Assembly: GCA_014529385.2 (NCBI GenBank)
Contig: CM043953.1
Location: forward strand, 86,022,342 to 86,086,341
Length of the DNA stretch: 64,000 nt
Reading direction: 5' to 3'
Source of the DNA: Adiantum capillus-veneris
Taxonomy: Eukaryota > Streptophyta > Polypodiopsida > Polypodiales > Pteridaceae
Position 1 is the stretch's first letter, and the number at the start of each line of letters is the position of its first letter. A program made the translations under genes and the position numbers. Shown here piece by piece: positions 32,893 to 43,165 of this stretch. The notes beneath the pieces were generated by a model. That model was given only the letters and a program-made list of their open reading frames with translations, had not been told where the DNA came from and ran no database searches.

Positions 32893-33130
32893 TCGGAAAT
32901 AAATGGACTCATTTGTGGGCCTTTTAGCTCTAGTGAGAGAATGCTCCTTAGCCAATAGAAGAAGGCTAACATTGCGTAGAGAAGCCATTTTTGAAAATGT
33001 CCATGAAAACCATTTTGGTCAAAATATTATTGTCACTAGAAAAGTAAGGCGCTTGATAGTGACATCTTGCACAAGCGTTGGGCGCCTTTTTATGACGCCC
33101 CCTCTCCTCTATCTCTCTTTCCCTCATTCA

Positions 33131-33273
33131 TGTTGGAGCTATATATGGCTCACTCTACTGAACTTGGTCTCACCTATATATTTGTATCTTGTCCTCAATA
33201 TGAATCAGTCTTTGGGAGCGTATATGGTGTGTCTCTTGTCTCGTCTTTCTCTCTTTCTCTCTACATCTCAACA
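33131..33273 (+). repeat. copia 5' LTR
   Basis: TG...CA bounded, 143 bp, with a TATATAT stretch near its start. Nearly identical to the 3' copy. Confidence 0.9.
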
Positions 33274-33292
33274 TGGTATCAGAGCGGTAACG
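33274..33292 (+). other. copia PBS, initiator Met tRNA type
   Basis: TGGTATCAGAGCGGTAACG starts directly after the LTR. It is the standard plant copia primer site. Confidence 0.9.
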
Positions 33293-34025
33293 ATCACGCG
33301 CCGATTCAATTCATGGTGACAACAGTATGTGTATGCGATTCGCATGTAAGATTCAAAATTGTTACAAATTTTATTTTTGAGCGTTGATTCTTGTTAACTG
33401 TGGTTGTTTTGTGTTAAGAAGAATATGATTAGTGTTTTATGTGGCGTTTATTTATAATCAATCTAATCGTTGATTACGTTTTCTTGTTAATGACACCCTG
33501 AACTTCATCTCAATTTTTCTTGCTGTTCTGCTCAAAATTTGGAGAAACGGAAAAAGCACAATTATACTTTTCATCCAAAACTTGTTCGTCTCCTCGAGCT
33601 CTTCGATTTGAGTTCTAGGTTTGCGTCAATCGGAGTTCGCAGCAGAAAGTTATGCTGTTTTTACTGCAATAGAGCTTGACGCAGCTTTCTTCGTCCTACT
33701 TCTTCGTGAAGCGTCCGCGATCGTTTTTCTTATTTTGGCGTTAACTTTTTCGAGAAGATTTAGCTTTTTGCTATTCGTATTGTGGCCGTCAATCTTGCGT
33801 CTCACGCCACTCTATTTTGAGGACTCGTTTATTATTAACGTCTCCTTTACCCTGTCTTTTTTGGGTGACGTCTCTCACATCTTTGGACGTTCCTTGAGCA
33901 TCCTTCTTACGTTTATCGTTGACAGAACGCAGTACTCATATCTCTCTCATTCTCAATTGCGGCCTTCACCATATATGGTGTGCAGATTCTGCGATCTTAT
34001 CTTATACGTCTTCTCGCAACAAGAT

Positions 34026-35354
34026 ATGGCTATGAATATTCTCGTCAACGGCTTTCCTTCTGGCCAACGTTCTGTTCCTCCCTTCCAAGGTCAAGGATTT
34101 CCAGGCTGGAAAGCAAAGATGTTGTTAATTCTTGAAGGCGATGAACTCTCCGATGTTGTTCTTGGAAATCGTGTTTGTCCGCCTCAGCCTGTTGATACGG
34201 ATAATGATAACGTGCTTATCACTGAAGGACCTATATTTGAAGATTGGAATGTTGCCTATACGGATTGGCAACAACGTGATAAAGCAGCTCGTCGGTATAT
34301 TCTTTCTGCTCTTACTGATTCCCTTTTGCTTGATATGTATGAACTGCCTACTTCCCATGACGTATGGAAGTACCTTATTGCAAACTTTCAGAAGAAATCT
34401 GTTACAGAAATACTTTATTTGAGAGGGTTGCTTAACAAGTTACAATATGAAGTTGGTACTGCCATGACGGGACATATTGAGTCTTTCAAATCTATTATTA
34501 ATCAACTTGCTGCTGCCGGTGATCCTGTTCCACAAAAGCAACTGATTACACTTCTCCTTGATACGGTGAAGGACTCTTCTTATGATAACATTGTTACTAT
34601 TCTCTCTAATAAAGATGGTCTTGATTTCGACCAAGCTTGCATGTCTTTAATTGAATACTCTCAACGTCAAGAACGTCGGAATGCTGGTCACGATACAGCT
34701 ATGATTTCACAAGAGGAGACTGAGTCACAACAGATGGAACGTGCTTTTTATGCTCGAAGGCGTCCATTTCAACGAGGAAACCGCAGAGGTGGCCGTCGCG
34801 GTAATATTTTCTCTCGTCTCAAATTTCCTAATAAGCAATGTTCTTACTGCAACAGAAATGGCCATACTGAAGATGATTGTTGGGCACGTCAATATGATGA
34901 AGAACACAATATTACCACAAAACAACCACGTTTATCTAGAGACTCTTCTTCTTCTTCTTGTGAATATTGCGGACGATCTGATCATCCCACTCATATGTGC
35001 TATAAGCGTCGATTCGACACAAATCGGAATAGAGCATATGCTACTGAACATCGAAACAACATTGTACCAGAAACAAGCTGCGTCCTATGTTCAGTTGCTC
35101 CAGACAGAATACTTCATGTACGTGATGGATCACTTTTTATTGTCGATTCTGGTGCTACAGGAAATATGACATATCAGTCTAAGTGGCTCCATAACTATCA
35201 TCCACTGCCAGTTCAACGTGTTGTTTATCTTGCTGATGATACTACTTGTCAAGTAAGGGCATTGGAGACTTATATCTTGGTACCTTATCTTCTTCCACTC
35301 GAATTTTGCGAGGAGTATTACATGTACCAGATCTTCAACGTAATCTTCTTTTAG
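34026..35354 (+). CDS. copia gag-protease frame
   Basis: I chose the ATG at 34026 (ATGGCTATGAAT); the frame is open upstream to 33621 but without gag similarity. Residues about 25-245 are a copia gag domain (GWKAKMLLILEGDEL, YILSALTDSLLLDMYELPT, LRGLLNKLQYEVG). Two C-x2-C-x4-H-x4-C knuckles start at residues 272 and 312. The protease site VDSGAT is intact with Asp at residue 374. The frame ends at 35354 after slipping out of the pol frame near 35249. Confidence 0.85.
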   Translation: MAMNILVNGFPSGQRSVPPFQGQGFPGWKAKMLLILEGDELSDVVLGNRVCPPQPVDTDNDNVLITEGPIFEDWNVAYTDWQQRDKAARRYILSALTDSLLLDMYELPTSHDVWKYLIANFQKKSVTEILYLRGLLNKLQYEVGTAMTGHIESFKSIINQLAAAGDPVPQKQLITLLLDTVKDSSYDNIVTILSNKDGLDFDQACMSLIEYSQRQERRNAGHDTAMISQEETESQQMERAFYARRRPFQRGNRRGGRRGNIFSRLKFPNKQCSYCNRNGHTEDDCWARQYDEEHNITTKQPRLSRDSSSSSCEYCGRSDHPTHMCYKRRFDTNRNRAYATEHRNNIVPETSCVLCSVAPDRILHVRDGSLFIVDSGATGNMTYQSKWLHNYHPLPVQRVVYLADDTTCQVRALETYILVPYLLPLEFCEEYYMYQIFNVIFF

Positions 35355-38212
35355 TTGCTAGACTTGTTGATCTTGGTCTGTTTGTTGGATTTGATTATAC
35401 CAAATTCCGAATTGAGAAAGATGGACAGACTATAGCCACTTCTCCTCGAAACGGTGATTTATTTGAACTCTCTCTCAACGATGCTGTAGCAAATATTGTC
35501 ACTGCTCCAGGTGATCATGATTGCAAAGTATGGCATCACCGTTTTGTTCATGCTGATTTCTCAAAACTCCTTGATCTTCAACGTCGTGATCTTGTTCATG
35601 GCATGGATCTTAAAGCCCATCCCCATATGGGAATTTGTGAATTTTGTGCTCTTGGGAAACACAATCGTAAACCCTTTCCTCTTTCAAATACAACTCATTC
35701 TCATCACATCTTGGATCTTGTTCATACTAATATATGTGGACCTCTACCTTCTTCGAGATCACAATATCGCTACTTCATTACTTTCATTGATGATTTCTCA
35801 AGGTATACGAGTGTATTTCTACTTAGACAAAAATCTGAAGCCTTATCTGTTTTCAAACAATTCCACAAGGCTACGGAACTTCAAACTGGTCGTCGCCTTA
35901 AGAAGCTTCGTAGTGACAATGGAGGCGAATATGTTTCTCGAGAGTTTGTGAGTTACTGTGCTGACACTGCAATTCATCATGAACACACTATTCCATATTC
36001 GCCTCAACAAAATGGTGTTGCTGAACGAAAGAATCACACTATTCTCAATGCTGTAAGATGTATGCTGATTCATTCTGGCTTATCTCGTGTTTTCTGGGCT
36101 GAAGCTACTTTGACAGCAACATTTATTCAGAATCATCTTCCTACTACTGCACCCTCTGGTAAGATACCCATCACAGCATGGACAGGTGACATTCCTTCTG
36201 TATCTCATTTTCGAACCTTTGGATGTATTGCTTATATTCATGTTCCCAAAGAAACACGAACAAAGCTTGATGCTCCTGGTCTTAAAGTTATTTTTATTGG
36301 ATATTCTGACACTTCCAAAGGCTACAAATTCTATGACCCTTCCTCCAAGAAAGTTACTGTGAATCGTGATGCTACTTTTAACGAACAGCTTATGGGAGGC
36401 TCATGGTCCATGGATGATTTTGATGATACTAAATCATTGCTTCAGGCTTTTCCATTTCTTTCAGAAGATGAAACAATTCCTATAGAGCAACTTTCCTCCT
36501 CACAACCATCCATTCCAAATGTTGCCAATGATGATATTGATATTTTTTTTGATCTGCCTATTGATTTTGAACATGGCTCATGTCATGTTTATGATGACGA
36601 TATTACTGATAATGCTTTTTCTACTTCTGAAGATCCCGTTACTTATGATGAAGCTATCTCTTCACCACAAAAGGATCAATGGCTAGAGGCTATGGAAGCA
36701 GAGTACGATTCTCTTATCTCTAAAGGTACATGGATACTAACTGAATTACCTCCTGGTTGTACAGCTATTAAATGTAAGTGGGTGTATAAAACAAAAGTAA
36801 AAGCAGATGGATCTTTTGACAAGTTCAAGGCGCGTTTAGTTGCAAAAGGTTACTCACAAGTAGCTGGTGTTGATTATCAAGAGACTTTTTCACCAGTTGT
36901 TCGCATTACAAGTGTTCGAGTTTTATTGGCATTTGCTGTTCAATTTGATTTAGAAGCTCATCAAATGGATGTGCGAACTGCTTTTCTTAATGGTGACTTG
37001 GAAGAGGAAATTTATATGGAACAACTAGAAGGGTTTTTTATTCTAGGTAAAGAAGACCTTGTTGCTCAACTCCACAAGGCACTATATGGTCTCAAACAAG
37101 CTTCGCGAGCCTGGTATACAAAATTTGATCTTTTTCTCACCTCTAAAGGATTCATCTCTTGCTCGTCAGACCCCAACTTATACATAAAACGCCAAGGTAG
37201 CAGTTTTGTGATTCTTGCTCTTTATGTGGATGATACCATCCTTGTTTCCAATGATTTGGGATTTCTTCAGCAAGTGAAAAATTTATTGTCTTCTGCATTC
37301 GATATGGTGGATCTTGGAGATATTCACTCTTGTCTTGGTATTCAAATCCAACGGAACCATACAAAAGGTATTTTATTCCTTCGACAGTCAAAGTTTATTG
37401 CAGATACTATTCAAAAATTTGGTATGGAATCTGCACATTCAGCCAACACACCTTGTCTTGCGAGCTCTACGAAGAATATTTCTGACAATGGCGGTCAACT
37501 TGTCACAAATCAACCTTATGCTAACTTGATTGGATGTCTTCAGTTTGTGGGCATGAACACTCGTCCTGATATTCTGTTCGCTGCTAACTATCTTGGACAA
37601 CATCTTGCATGTCCTTCTCTTAAGCATTGGTCTGCTGCAAAGCGTGTATTGAAATACTTGAAAGGCACTACAGATTTTGGTTTAGTCTATCGACGACAAC
37701 TCACATCGGATTCTATGCAATCTCTTTCTCTTTTGGGTTACACAGATGCAGACTGGGCAAGATCACATTTATCTATGCGATCTACTAGTGGAAATTGCTT
37801 CTTTATAAATGGTTGTCTTGTTTCTTGGACCAGCAAGAAACAACGTTGTGTTGCAGTTTCTACGACTGAGTCAGAATATGTTGCGGCATCACTTGCAGCT
37901 CGTGAGTTGATTTGGCTTCGACAAATGCTGGTTGATATTGGTCACTCTCCTCTTTCTAGCACACCCTTGCGGTGTGACAACCAAAGTGCTATTAGTCTTG
38001 CAAAAGACTATGTTCAACATAATAAGTCAAAGCACATTGCTGTCCATTATCATTATGTCAGGTATGAAGTACGCAAGGAAACCATTATGGTTGAACACTG
38101 TCCAAGTGACCAGATGATTGCAGACATTTTGACCAAAGGCCTCAATGAGTCACGTTTCATCCTCTTGCGCTCGGAGCTTGGAGTTGCTTCGGCCTCACTC
38201 TTTCTAGATTAG
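35246..38212 (+). CDS. copia pol frame: integrase, RT, RNase H
   Basis: A 988-codon frame overlapping the gag frame by about 109 bp in another phase. Integrase: zinc region with CEFCALGK, then HTNICGPL, where the usual first catalytic Asp reads Asn (codon 35729-35731). The second Asp (SDNGGEY) and Glu (GVAERKN) are present with 35 residues between. RT: KARLVAKGYSQ, TAFLNGDL and the intact YVDD at 37223-37234. RNase H: TDADW, TESEYVA and DNQSA, then a tail KHIAVHYHYVR. RT and RNase H look intact; integrase likely does not. Confidence 0.85.
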   Translation: MSSKGIGDLYLGTLSSSTRILRGVLHVPDLQRNLLLVARLVDLGLFVGFDYTKFRIEKDGQTIATSPRNGDLFELSLNDAVANIVTAPGDHDCKVWHHRFVHADFSKLLDLQRRDLVHGMDLKAHPHMGICEFCALGKHNRKPFPLSNTTHSHHILDLVHTNICGPLPSSRSQYRYFITFIDDFSRYTSVFLLRQKSEALSVFKQFHKATELQTGRRLKKLRSDNGGEYVSREFVSYCADTAIHHEHTIPYSPQQNGVAERKNHTILNAVRCMLIHSGLSRVFWAEATLTATFIQNHLPTTAPSGKIPITAWTGDIPSVSHFRTFGCIAYIHVPKETRTKLDAPGLKVIFIGYSDTSKGYKFYDPSSKKVTVNRDATFNEQLMGGSWSMDDFDDTKSLLQAFPFLSEDETIPIEQLSSSQPSIPNVANDDIDIFFDLPIDFEHGSCHVYDDDITDNAFSTSEDPVTYDEAISSPQKDQWLEAMEAEYDSLISKGTWILTELPPGCTAIKCKWVYKTKVKADGSFDKFKARLVAKGYSQVAGVDYQETFSPVVRITSVRVLLAFAVQFDLEAHQMDVRTAFLNGDLEEEIYMEQLEGFFILGKEDLVAQLHKALYGLKQASRAWYTKFDLFLTSKGFISCSSDPNLYIKRQGSSFVILALYVDDTILVSNDLGFLQQVKNLLSSAFDMVDLGDIHSCLGIQIQRNHTKGILFLRQSKFIADTIQKFGMESAHSANTPCLASSTKNISDNGGQLVTNQPYANLIGCLQFVGMNTRPDILFAANYLGQHLACPSLKHWSAAKRVLKYLKGTTDFGLVYRRQLTSDSMQSLSLLGYTDADWARSHLSMRSTSGNCFFINGCLVSWTSKKQRCVAVSTTESEYVAASLAARELIWLRQMLVDIGHSPLSSTPLRCDNQSAISLAKDYVQHNKSKHIAVHYHYVRYEVRKETIMVEHCPSDQMIADILTKGLNESRFILLRSELGVASASLFLD

Positions 38213-38447
38213 CTTCTTTTCTATTGTAATAGCTTTGTACATATGACATTGTAATCTTTTAGGTACCATGCACTATGCACACTCCACATTTGCACCTTGT
38301 GATATCTAAGTCACTTGAATATTTGTACATAGATGCACAATTCACTTTCACATCATCACCACTGGTTCATATTTCACATTGTATAGGGGCTTGGGTTTTT
38401 TCCTTGAACTCCCCAAGGGTTTTTTCATCCAAAGCTAGAGACCTTTG

Positions 38448-38459
38448 TTTGAGTGGGGG
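38448..38459 (+). other. copia polypurine tract
   Basis: 'tgagtgggggtg' purine-rich block immediately before the 3' LTR; it primes plus-strand DNA synthesis. Confidence 0.7.
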
Positions 38460-38604
38460 TGTTGGAGCTATATATGGCTCACTCTACTGAACTTGGTCTC
38501 ACCTATATATTTGTATCTTGTTCTCAATATGAATCAGTCTTTGGGAGCGTATATGGTGTGTCTCTTGTCTCGTCTCTCTCTCTCTTTCTCTCTACATCTC
38601 AACA
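38460..38604 (+). repeat. copia 3' LTR
   Basis: 145 bp, almost identical to the 5' copy. The differences are one C/T and the length of a CT run. Confidence 0.9.
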
Positions 38605-38654
38605 ATTCCCTCTCTCCCTTTATCTCACTTTAGTTCACTCATCTCTCTAACCAT

Positions 38655-40290
38655 ATGGTATGTATGCAGGGTTGTCCACATCGGGCCACAATGCATGTCC
38701 TACTTGCGGGCCATCGTTGGTGACGGAGAGTCCAGATCTATTCCTTGTGCAAGGTAATCTATCCAAACAACCATCGTTTCTTACCCCAAGGGCATATCAA
38801 GCACAAGGCTCCAACAAATGGGAAGGCTCCTCTAAAGATCACAATGGCAGATTGGGCAACCATTTTAGAGGAACACCACAACAACAATCCGACTCCATGT
38901 CTTCCACCAAAAGGTATGTCAAGATATTCCATATTTTTAAGCCTTCCATATTGGAAGGACTTAAAAATACAACATCTCTTGGATCCCATGCACATATTCA
39001 AGAATGTAGCCCAAACACTATGGGACCACATTATTGGCAGGAAGGACTCTTTGGGTGGTGCGAGGGAGGATTTGAGGCTTTTAAAACGTCTCCCCGCCTC
39101 TGCCACTCTACGGCGTGTCCCAAATGGAAAGATCGTGCTTCCTAAAGCACCATGGATACTAGCAAAAGAAGAATTAGGTAAGGTGAAGGGTACTATCACC
39201 TCTATTCTCACACCAACGGGATACATGAGGTCGCTAAAGGGAGCTTTCACAGAAGCGAAGAAGGGTGGAAGCATTCAATTGTATGGGTTGAAGTCCCACG
39301 ATTGGCACAAGATGCTTCAGGTAATCTTCATACTCCCTATTCTATCTATAGTTTGTGTGTATGACTATCACTCACTTTCCCTTTCCCTGATTTACATTGT
39401 AGTTCAGTCTATCGATGAGTATGTGTATATGTCGGGACAAGAAAGTCAAGGACGCTATTTTCAAATTAGGAGAGCTAGTAAGGTACACCACAAGACTCCA
39501 CTCAACTACACCTTTTTTATGTACACAATAATTTCAACTAGCACTTAGTGTATCCTTGTGTGTTTTCTTGCAGATTTGTGAGCTTCAAGGAAATCAAAAT
39601 TGATGCTATCCCTGCTGCTCAAACACTTGCAATAGAAACTCTGTGTGCCATTGAAGATGCATTTCCTCGATCGGTCCTTCTTAGTCAAATCCACCTCTTG
39701 GTTCACGTGGTGGAGGAGATAGCTATATGTGGAGTAGTGCACGCACGATGGATGTTCTTCTTAGAGAGCTTTTTGAAGACTCTCAAAGATTTTGTGCGGC
39801 TACGATCTCAACCAGAGGCATGTATGGCTGAAGGGTGGATTGTTCAAGAGGCATTTGTTTACATATAAGAGTATTTGGCACAATTTGATCCTTCAATGCC
39901 TGGCATGTGGTCAGACGAGGAAGATTCAAGGATAACTTCACACTTGACAAGTAGAAAGGGGAAACTACTTAACATGGATATGAATCCATCCCAGGTGGTC
40001 GATAACTTTTGCATTCTCAATGCAAAGATTATGACCAAGTGGGTAAACTTGTGGACAGTGGCAAAGGCTAGGCGTTTTTAAGAGAGGGAAGCATGGAAAC
40101 AAGCACATGGAGGAAGGAGGGCACCCCCAGTGCCTAGACACCTTGCATGTTTCCCAGATCTCATTAGTGCAGAGTGGATTCATGAGAGAATTACCGAGGC
40201 AAAAGCGCGCGGAGAAGACATCACCAACAAAGAATGGGAGTATGCACGAGACTGTGTACCAAAGGTAGAGTACTCATATATGTAAACCAT
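38655..40290 (+). pseudogene. CACTA (TNP2) transposase fragment
   Basis: The plus strand reads STSGHNACPTC, NNHRFLPQGH, HLLDPMHIFKNVAQTLWDHI, GAFTEAKK and LYGLKSHDWHKMLQ, the order of plant TNP2 transposases. A GT...AG intron fits 39321-39573. After it the DUF4218-like part follows: VSFKEIKIDAIPAAQ, LSQIHLLVHVVEEI, VVHARWMFFLESFLKTLKDFVR and AEGWIVQEAF. Breaks: a frame change near 38745 and a TAA after FVYI near 39867. The N-terminal half is missing. This is the catalytic protein that would move CACTA-type DNA elements. Confidence 0.75.
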
Positions 40291-40379
40291 ATTGTTTCGC
40301 TATTTCTTGAGAATTATCTCTAATATGTGTTTGATAAATTAATATATTTTTCTATTTTAATCTCACTTACTTCTAGTTG

Positions 40380-41100
40380 CAGCTCTTTAATCTTTGCATC
40401 CACTTCAGCGGCCAACACCACCTTGTGAAACTTGCAGAGAAACTGCTCTCGAAAACCAACCCAATCCTGCTTATCTGTAGCTTGTAGACCATCGAGCTAG
40501 GCCTTTGCTTTACCTCGTAGCACCAACGGCCCTATCTCTAGCTTTTCTTCATCACTCCACATTTGCAATGAAAGCATAAATAGCTCAAAAACAGCGAGCC
40601 ACTCATCCGCATCTTCATCACCATTGAAAATCGGGCCAGCACTCTCACACATTTTCGCTTACAAATGTACCACCCGGGAGCAATCAACGTGCTCCTCAGT
40701 GGGGGCACCAGAAGATGAAGAGGGGGAATGGGGAACACACTCGACACACATACAATTGCCCCTATATAGCTCAGTATATTCACAACACCCCTGTCCTCTC
40801 AAAAACACCTTTAAAAAAAAGAGCAGTTTTCACTAGTAGGGCCTTGTCAGCACTTTGCCCCTTGCACACATGCTTTGCACAATCCTCAGACAACAATCAC
40901 ACCGATTTTGCCCGCCTCTAGCTCTTCCACAACTCAACACCTCTCTCTCTTTCTTTCTCACACACAGAGGGGGCCCGGGGAGGCACACATGCTCACACAC
41001 ACTAGCACCACACACCCTGGAGACGAGCAAGAAGAAAGGGGGAAGGAGGGAGAGACGACACCAAAAACCGGCAATGAAAACAAGTTTGTTTCTTACTTTT
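40380..41100 (-). mobile_element. Tat-family fragment: gag start, PBS region and part of an LTR
   Basis: On the minus strand, 40680-40380 encodes a diverged gag start (AGPIFNGDEDADEWLAVFEL) similar to the gag at 53.8 kb, with one TAG. The PBS-like 'tgctcctcagtgggggcacca' (40691-40711) and the LTR edge TGAAGAGGGGG (about 40716) match the Tat element. LTR similarity fades by about 41100. Truncated at both ends. Confidence 0.65.
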
Positions 41101-41104
41101 AAAC

Positions 41105-41469
41105 CTTACAACACTGCCACACAACCATTTTGAACTAAGATTCCACGAAGCGAATATTGGAATCTATTTTTTTATTTTTGAAAGAGATCCAAAAATTGAG
41201 AATCTGCCAACTGTGTTGGCTATGGGCGGATGAATGGGTTTCCCTCACAAGCCTAAGATGATTTGATTTTTTCTATATTCTACTGGCTGAAGAAAATTTA
41301 TTTGATGGATAGCTAAAAATAGTAAATATTTTAATTGAACTCACAAAGCTAAATATTTGATAAACTAAAGAAGAAAGGGTTGCTAGTGGTTTTTGGTTTT
41401 CTTGGACAGATCGCACTCCTATGCATTCTCTAAGAAAGGACGCAATGATCTAAATGATCTGCCTCAAAG

Positions 41470-41541
<72 letters not shown>

Positions 41542-42240
41542 AACAATATACAATGATGTACATGTCCCAAGTAGTATCCTGCATGAACAAAAAAGAAAAT
41601 TGGACCAAATATAGCTCTAATGAGGAGCGTGATAAATTTCGAGCAGTTATCTATCCCCTATGTGGCACTACCAATTGCCGTTAAAAATTTGAAGATCTGT
41701 AAATGAAGGGTATTTTCTAGTACCACATAGGCACTAGTGCTAGAAACTTTACCGGATGCCTCTGCTGATGTACTGCTTGTAGATCTATTAGTAACATTAT
41801 TTTTAATTGGACAAGAAGCTTCCGCAAGGAGGTCTTGGTAACTTCCAAGTAATAACCGGCGTGCACGAGGCTTGACTGATCTTGACTTGACTCTTGACTC
41901 TTGACTCATCTGTCATTGTTATAATATAACTGGAAGCACACCGCCGCTAGTTCTCAGCTGCTTGAGAGCTCTATTTAAAGGTGGCACTCACCTCTCTACT
42001 CTCTGCGCAATTGCCTGCACGTCTAATTTATATGTGCCAAGATGGTTGCTCCATTCTTGCTTTTCATCCTCATTCGCATATGTAGGCCAGCGGGCTGGGA
42101 TATCCTTGGCCGCCAAGCGAAGAAACATCCCTTCTCTACCCTGCCTTTGTTTTGTCCCCAGCGCTACAGCTGCATGTGTAGGCCGGCGAGTGGGCTGGGA
42201 TATCCTTGGCCGCCAAGCGAAGAAACATCCCTGCTCTCAT
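41105..42240. other. non-coding stretch with microsatellite and a duplicated 97-bp block
   Basis: A TG tract (41471-41506) joins a GA tract (41507-41537). A TATTTAAA box lies at 41972-41979 on the plus strand. A block 'gggctgggatatccttggcc' to 'gaagaaacatccct' occurs at about 42091 and 42191. No convincing protein; the frame at 42042-42242 is short and unsupported. Confidence 0.4.
41972..41979 (+). promoter_or_regulatory. TATA-box-like site
   Basis: TATTTAAA followed within 30-40 bp by pyrimidine-rich sequence. It precedes the Ca2+-ATPase-like fragment at 42.25 kb, and may be a remnant promoter. Confidence 0.2.
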
Positions 42241-42249
42241 AATTCCCAT

Positions 42250-42480
42250 CGAAACTTCTTTCGGAAAGAATGCATCCTCTCCAAAGAAAGGCCAAACATT
42301 TTGGTGCTTCCTACGGGAAGCTTGCCATGATACCCCTCTCTTAACATTCTTTAGCTTGGAAACACTCGCTCATAGGCATGATCAACTAAGGGTGGCATCA
42401 GAAAAGGATGATACGATGGGATCAGCATTACAGTTACTATGCTTCTAGTCATGGTTATAACTAATGTGAGCTTCAAGGAG
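42250..42480 (+). pseudogene. type-IIB Ca2+-ATPase fragment, arm 1
   Basis: Two plus-strand frames read SFGKNASSPKKGQTFWCFLREACHD and, after a frame change near 42410, YDGISITVTMLLVMVITNVS. These match the end of the cytosolic N-part and the first two membrane segments of plant autoinhibited Ca2+-ATPases (F-W-V-F-L-W-E-A...D, then YDG and a hydrophobic helix). The family pumps Ca2+ out of the cytosol. Here only about 75 codons remain, without phosphorylation site. An inverted copy lies at 42935-43165. Confidence 0.55.
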
Positions 42481-42934
42481 GAAGACGAGAAGAGCAATTC
42501 AACTCTGAGAAGGCATCCAAAACACCATAAAATGCTAAGAAGAAAGCTAGCTGATGAAGCAGTTTGCACGTACGTGTGTCGGTGCTTAGCATGGCAAACC
42601 ATCTGATGCACCAAAATGGTAATTGCATAGGCCTGCCATGGCTTGGCAGCAAGAAATGAAGGTGGTTGAGGAAAGCTTCTTCTTCATGACAATGGCATTA
42701 GTACATCCCTTGTTAATGGTTGTGAGATGGGGGACATTATGACCCATCAATGGCTTTGTTCCTCTCCTAAAAGCCCACATGCTATCTCAAAACCCCGCAA
42801 AGCTTTGCTATATTATGCTTGCATCTTGAAGCCAGCAACTTTCATCCAAATACTAACAAATAAAGTATCACTTCTCATAGGGACGAGTACTACATCGGTA
42901 AATATATGATCTAAATCATATCTCACACAACCTA

Positions 42935-43165
42935 CTGCTTACATTTGGAAGCGCCTTGGTTCTCAACAAATTGGTCACATTAGCTACAACAATAACTAGA
43001 TGTATAGAAACTGCAATGCTGACGCCATCATACCATACTTTTTTGATGCCCAATGGAGCGAGCGAGAGGAGCATAAGAATGTTGAGGGGAGCATCATGGT
43101 AAGCTTCCCATAGAAAGACCCAGCTTGTTTTACCTATTTTCAGAGTATGCATTCTTGCCAAAATA
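42935..43165 (-). pseudogene. type-IIB Ca2+-ATPase fragment, arm 2 (inverted)
   Basis: The minus-strand frame reads KTSWVFLWEAYHDAPLNILM, then KKVWYDGVSIAVSIHLVIVV, the first two membrane segments of a plant Ca2+-ATPase, in one open frame. It is the diverged inverted counterpart of 42250-42480; about 450 bp separate the arms. Confidence 0.6.

Larger units (their letters stand above)
31852..33095 (-). repeat. dispersed repeat R, copy a (inverted)
   Basis: The reverse complement of this segment matches 44.39-45.07 plus 56.06-56.52 kb and 59.2-60.26 kb. It carries an AC/GA microsatellite (32026-32120), a poly-C (32600-32629), a CT tract (32851-32890) and a tRNA-like box pair near 32700-32745. 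No coding frame. The family is a non-autonomous repeat of about 1.6-1.8 kb; its class is unknown. Confidence 0.75.
33131..38604 (+). mobile_element. Ty1/copia element, nearly complete
   Basis: A 5.47-kb element bounded by 143- and 145-bp LTRs (33131-33273 and 38460-38604) that start TGTTGGAG and end CTCAACA. The two LTRs differ by only a few bases, so the insertion is young. PBS (initiator Met) and polypurine tract are in place. Flanks ATTCA and ATTCC are a 5-bp target duplication with one mismatch. Order gag-PR-INT-RT-RH defines Ty1/copia. One frame change and an altered integrase Asp make it non-autonomous. Confidence 0.9.

Noticed and set aside
33621-34025. N-terminal extension of the copia gag
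   Set aside because: Open but starting at TTG, with no gag similarity; the ATG at 34026 fits the start of the gag domain.
41471-41537. Possible CRISPR-like or satellite array
   Set aside because: Simple TG and GA dinucleotide tracts without spacers.
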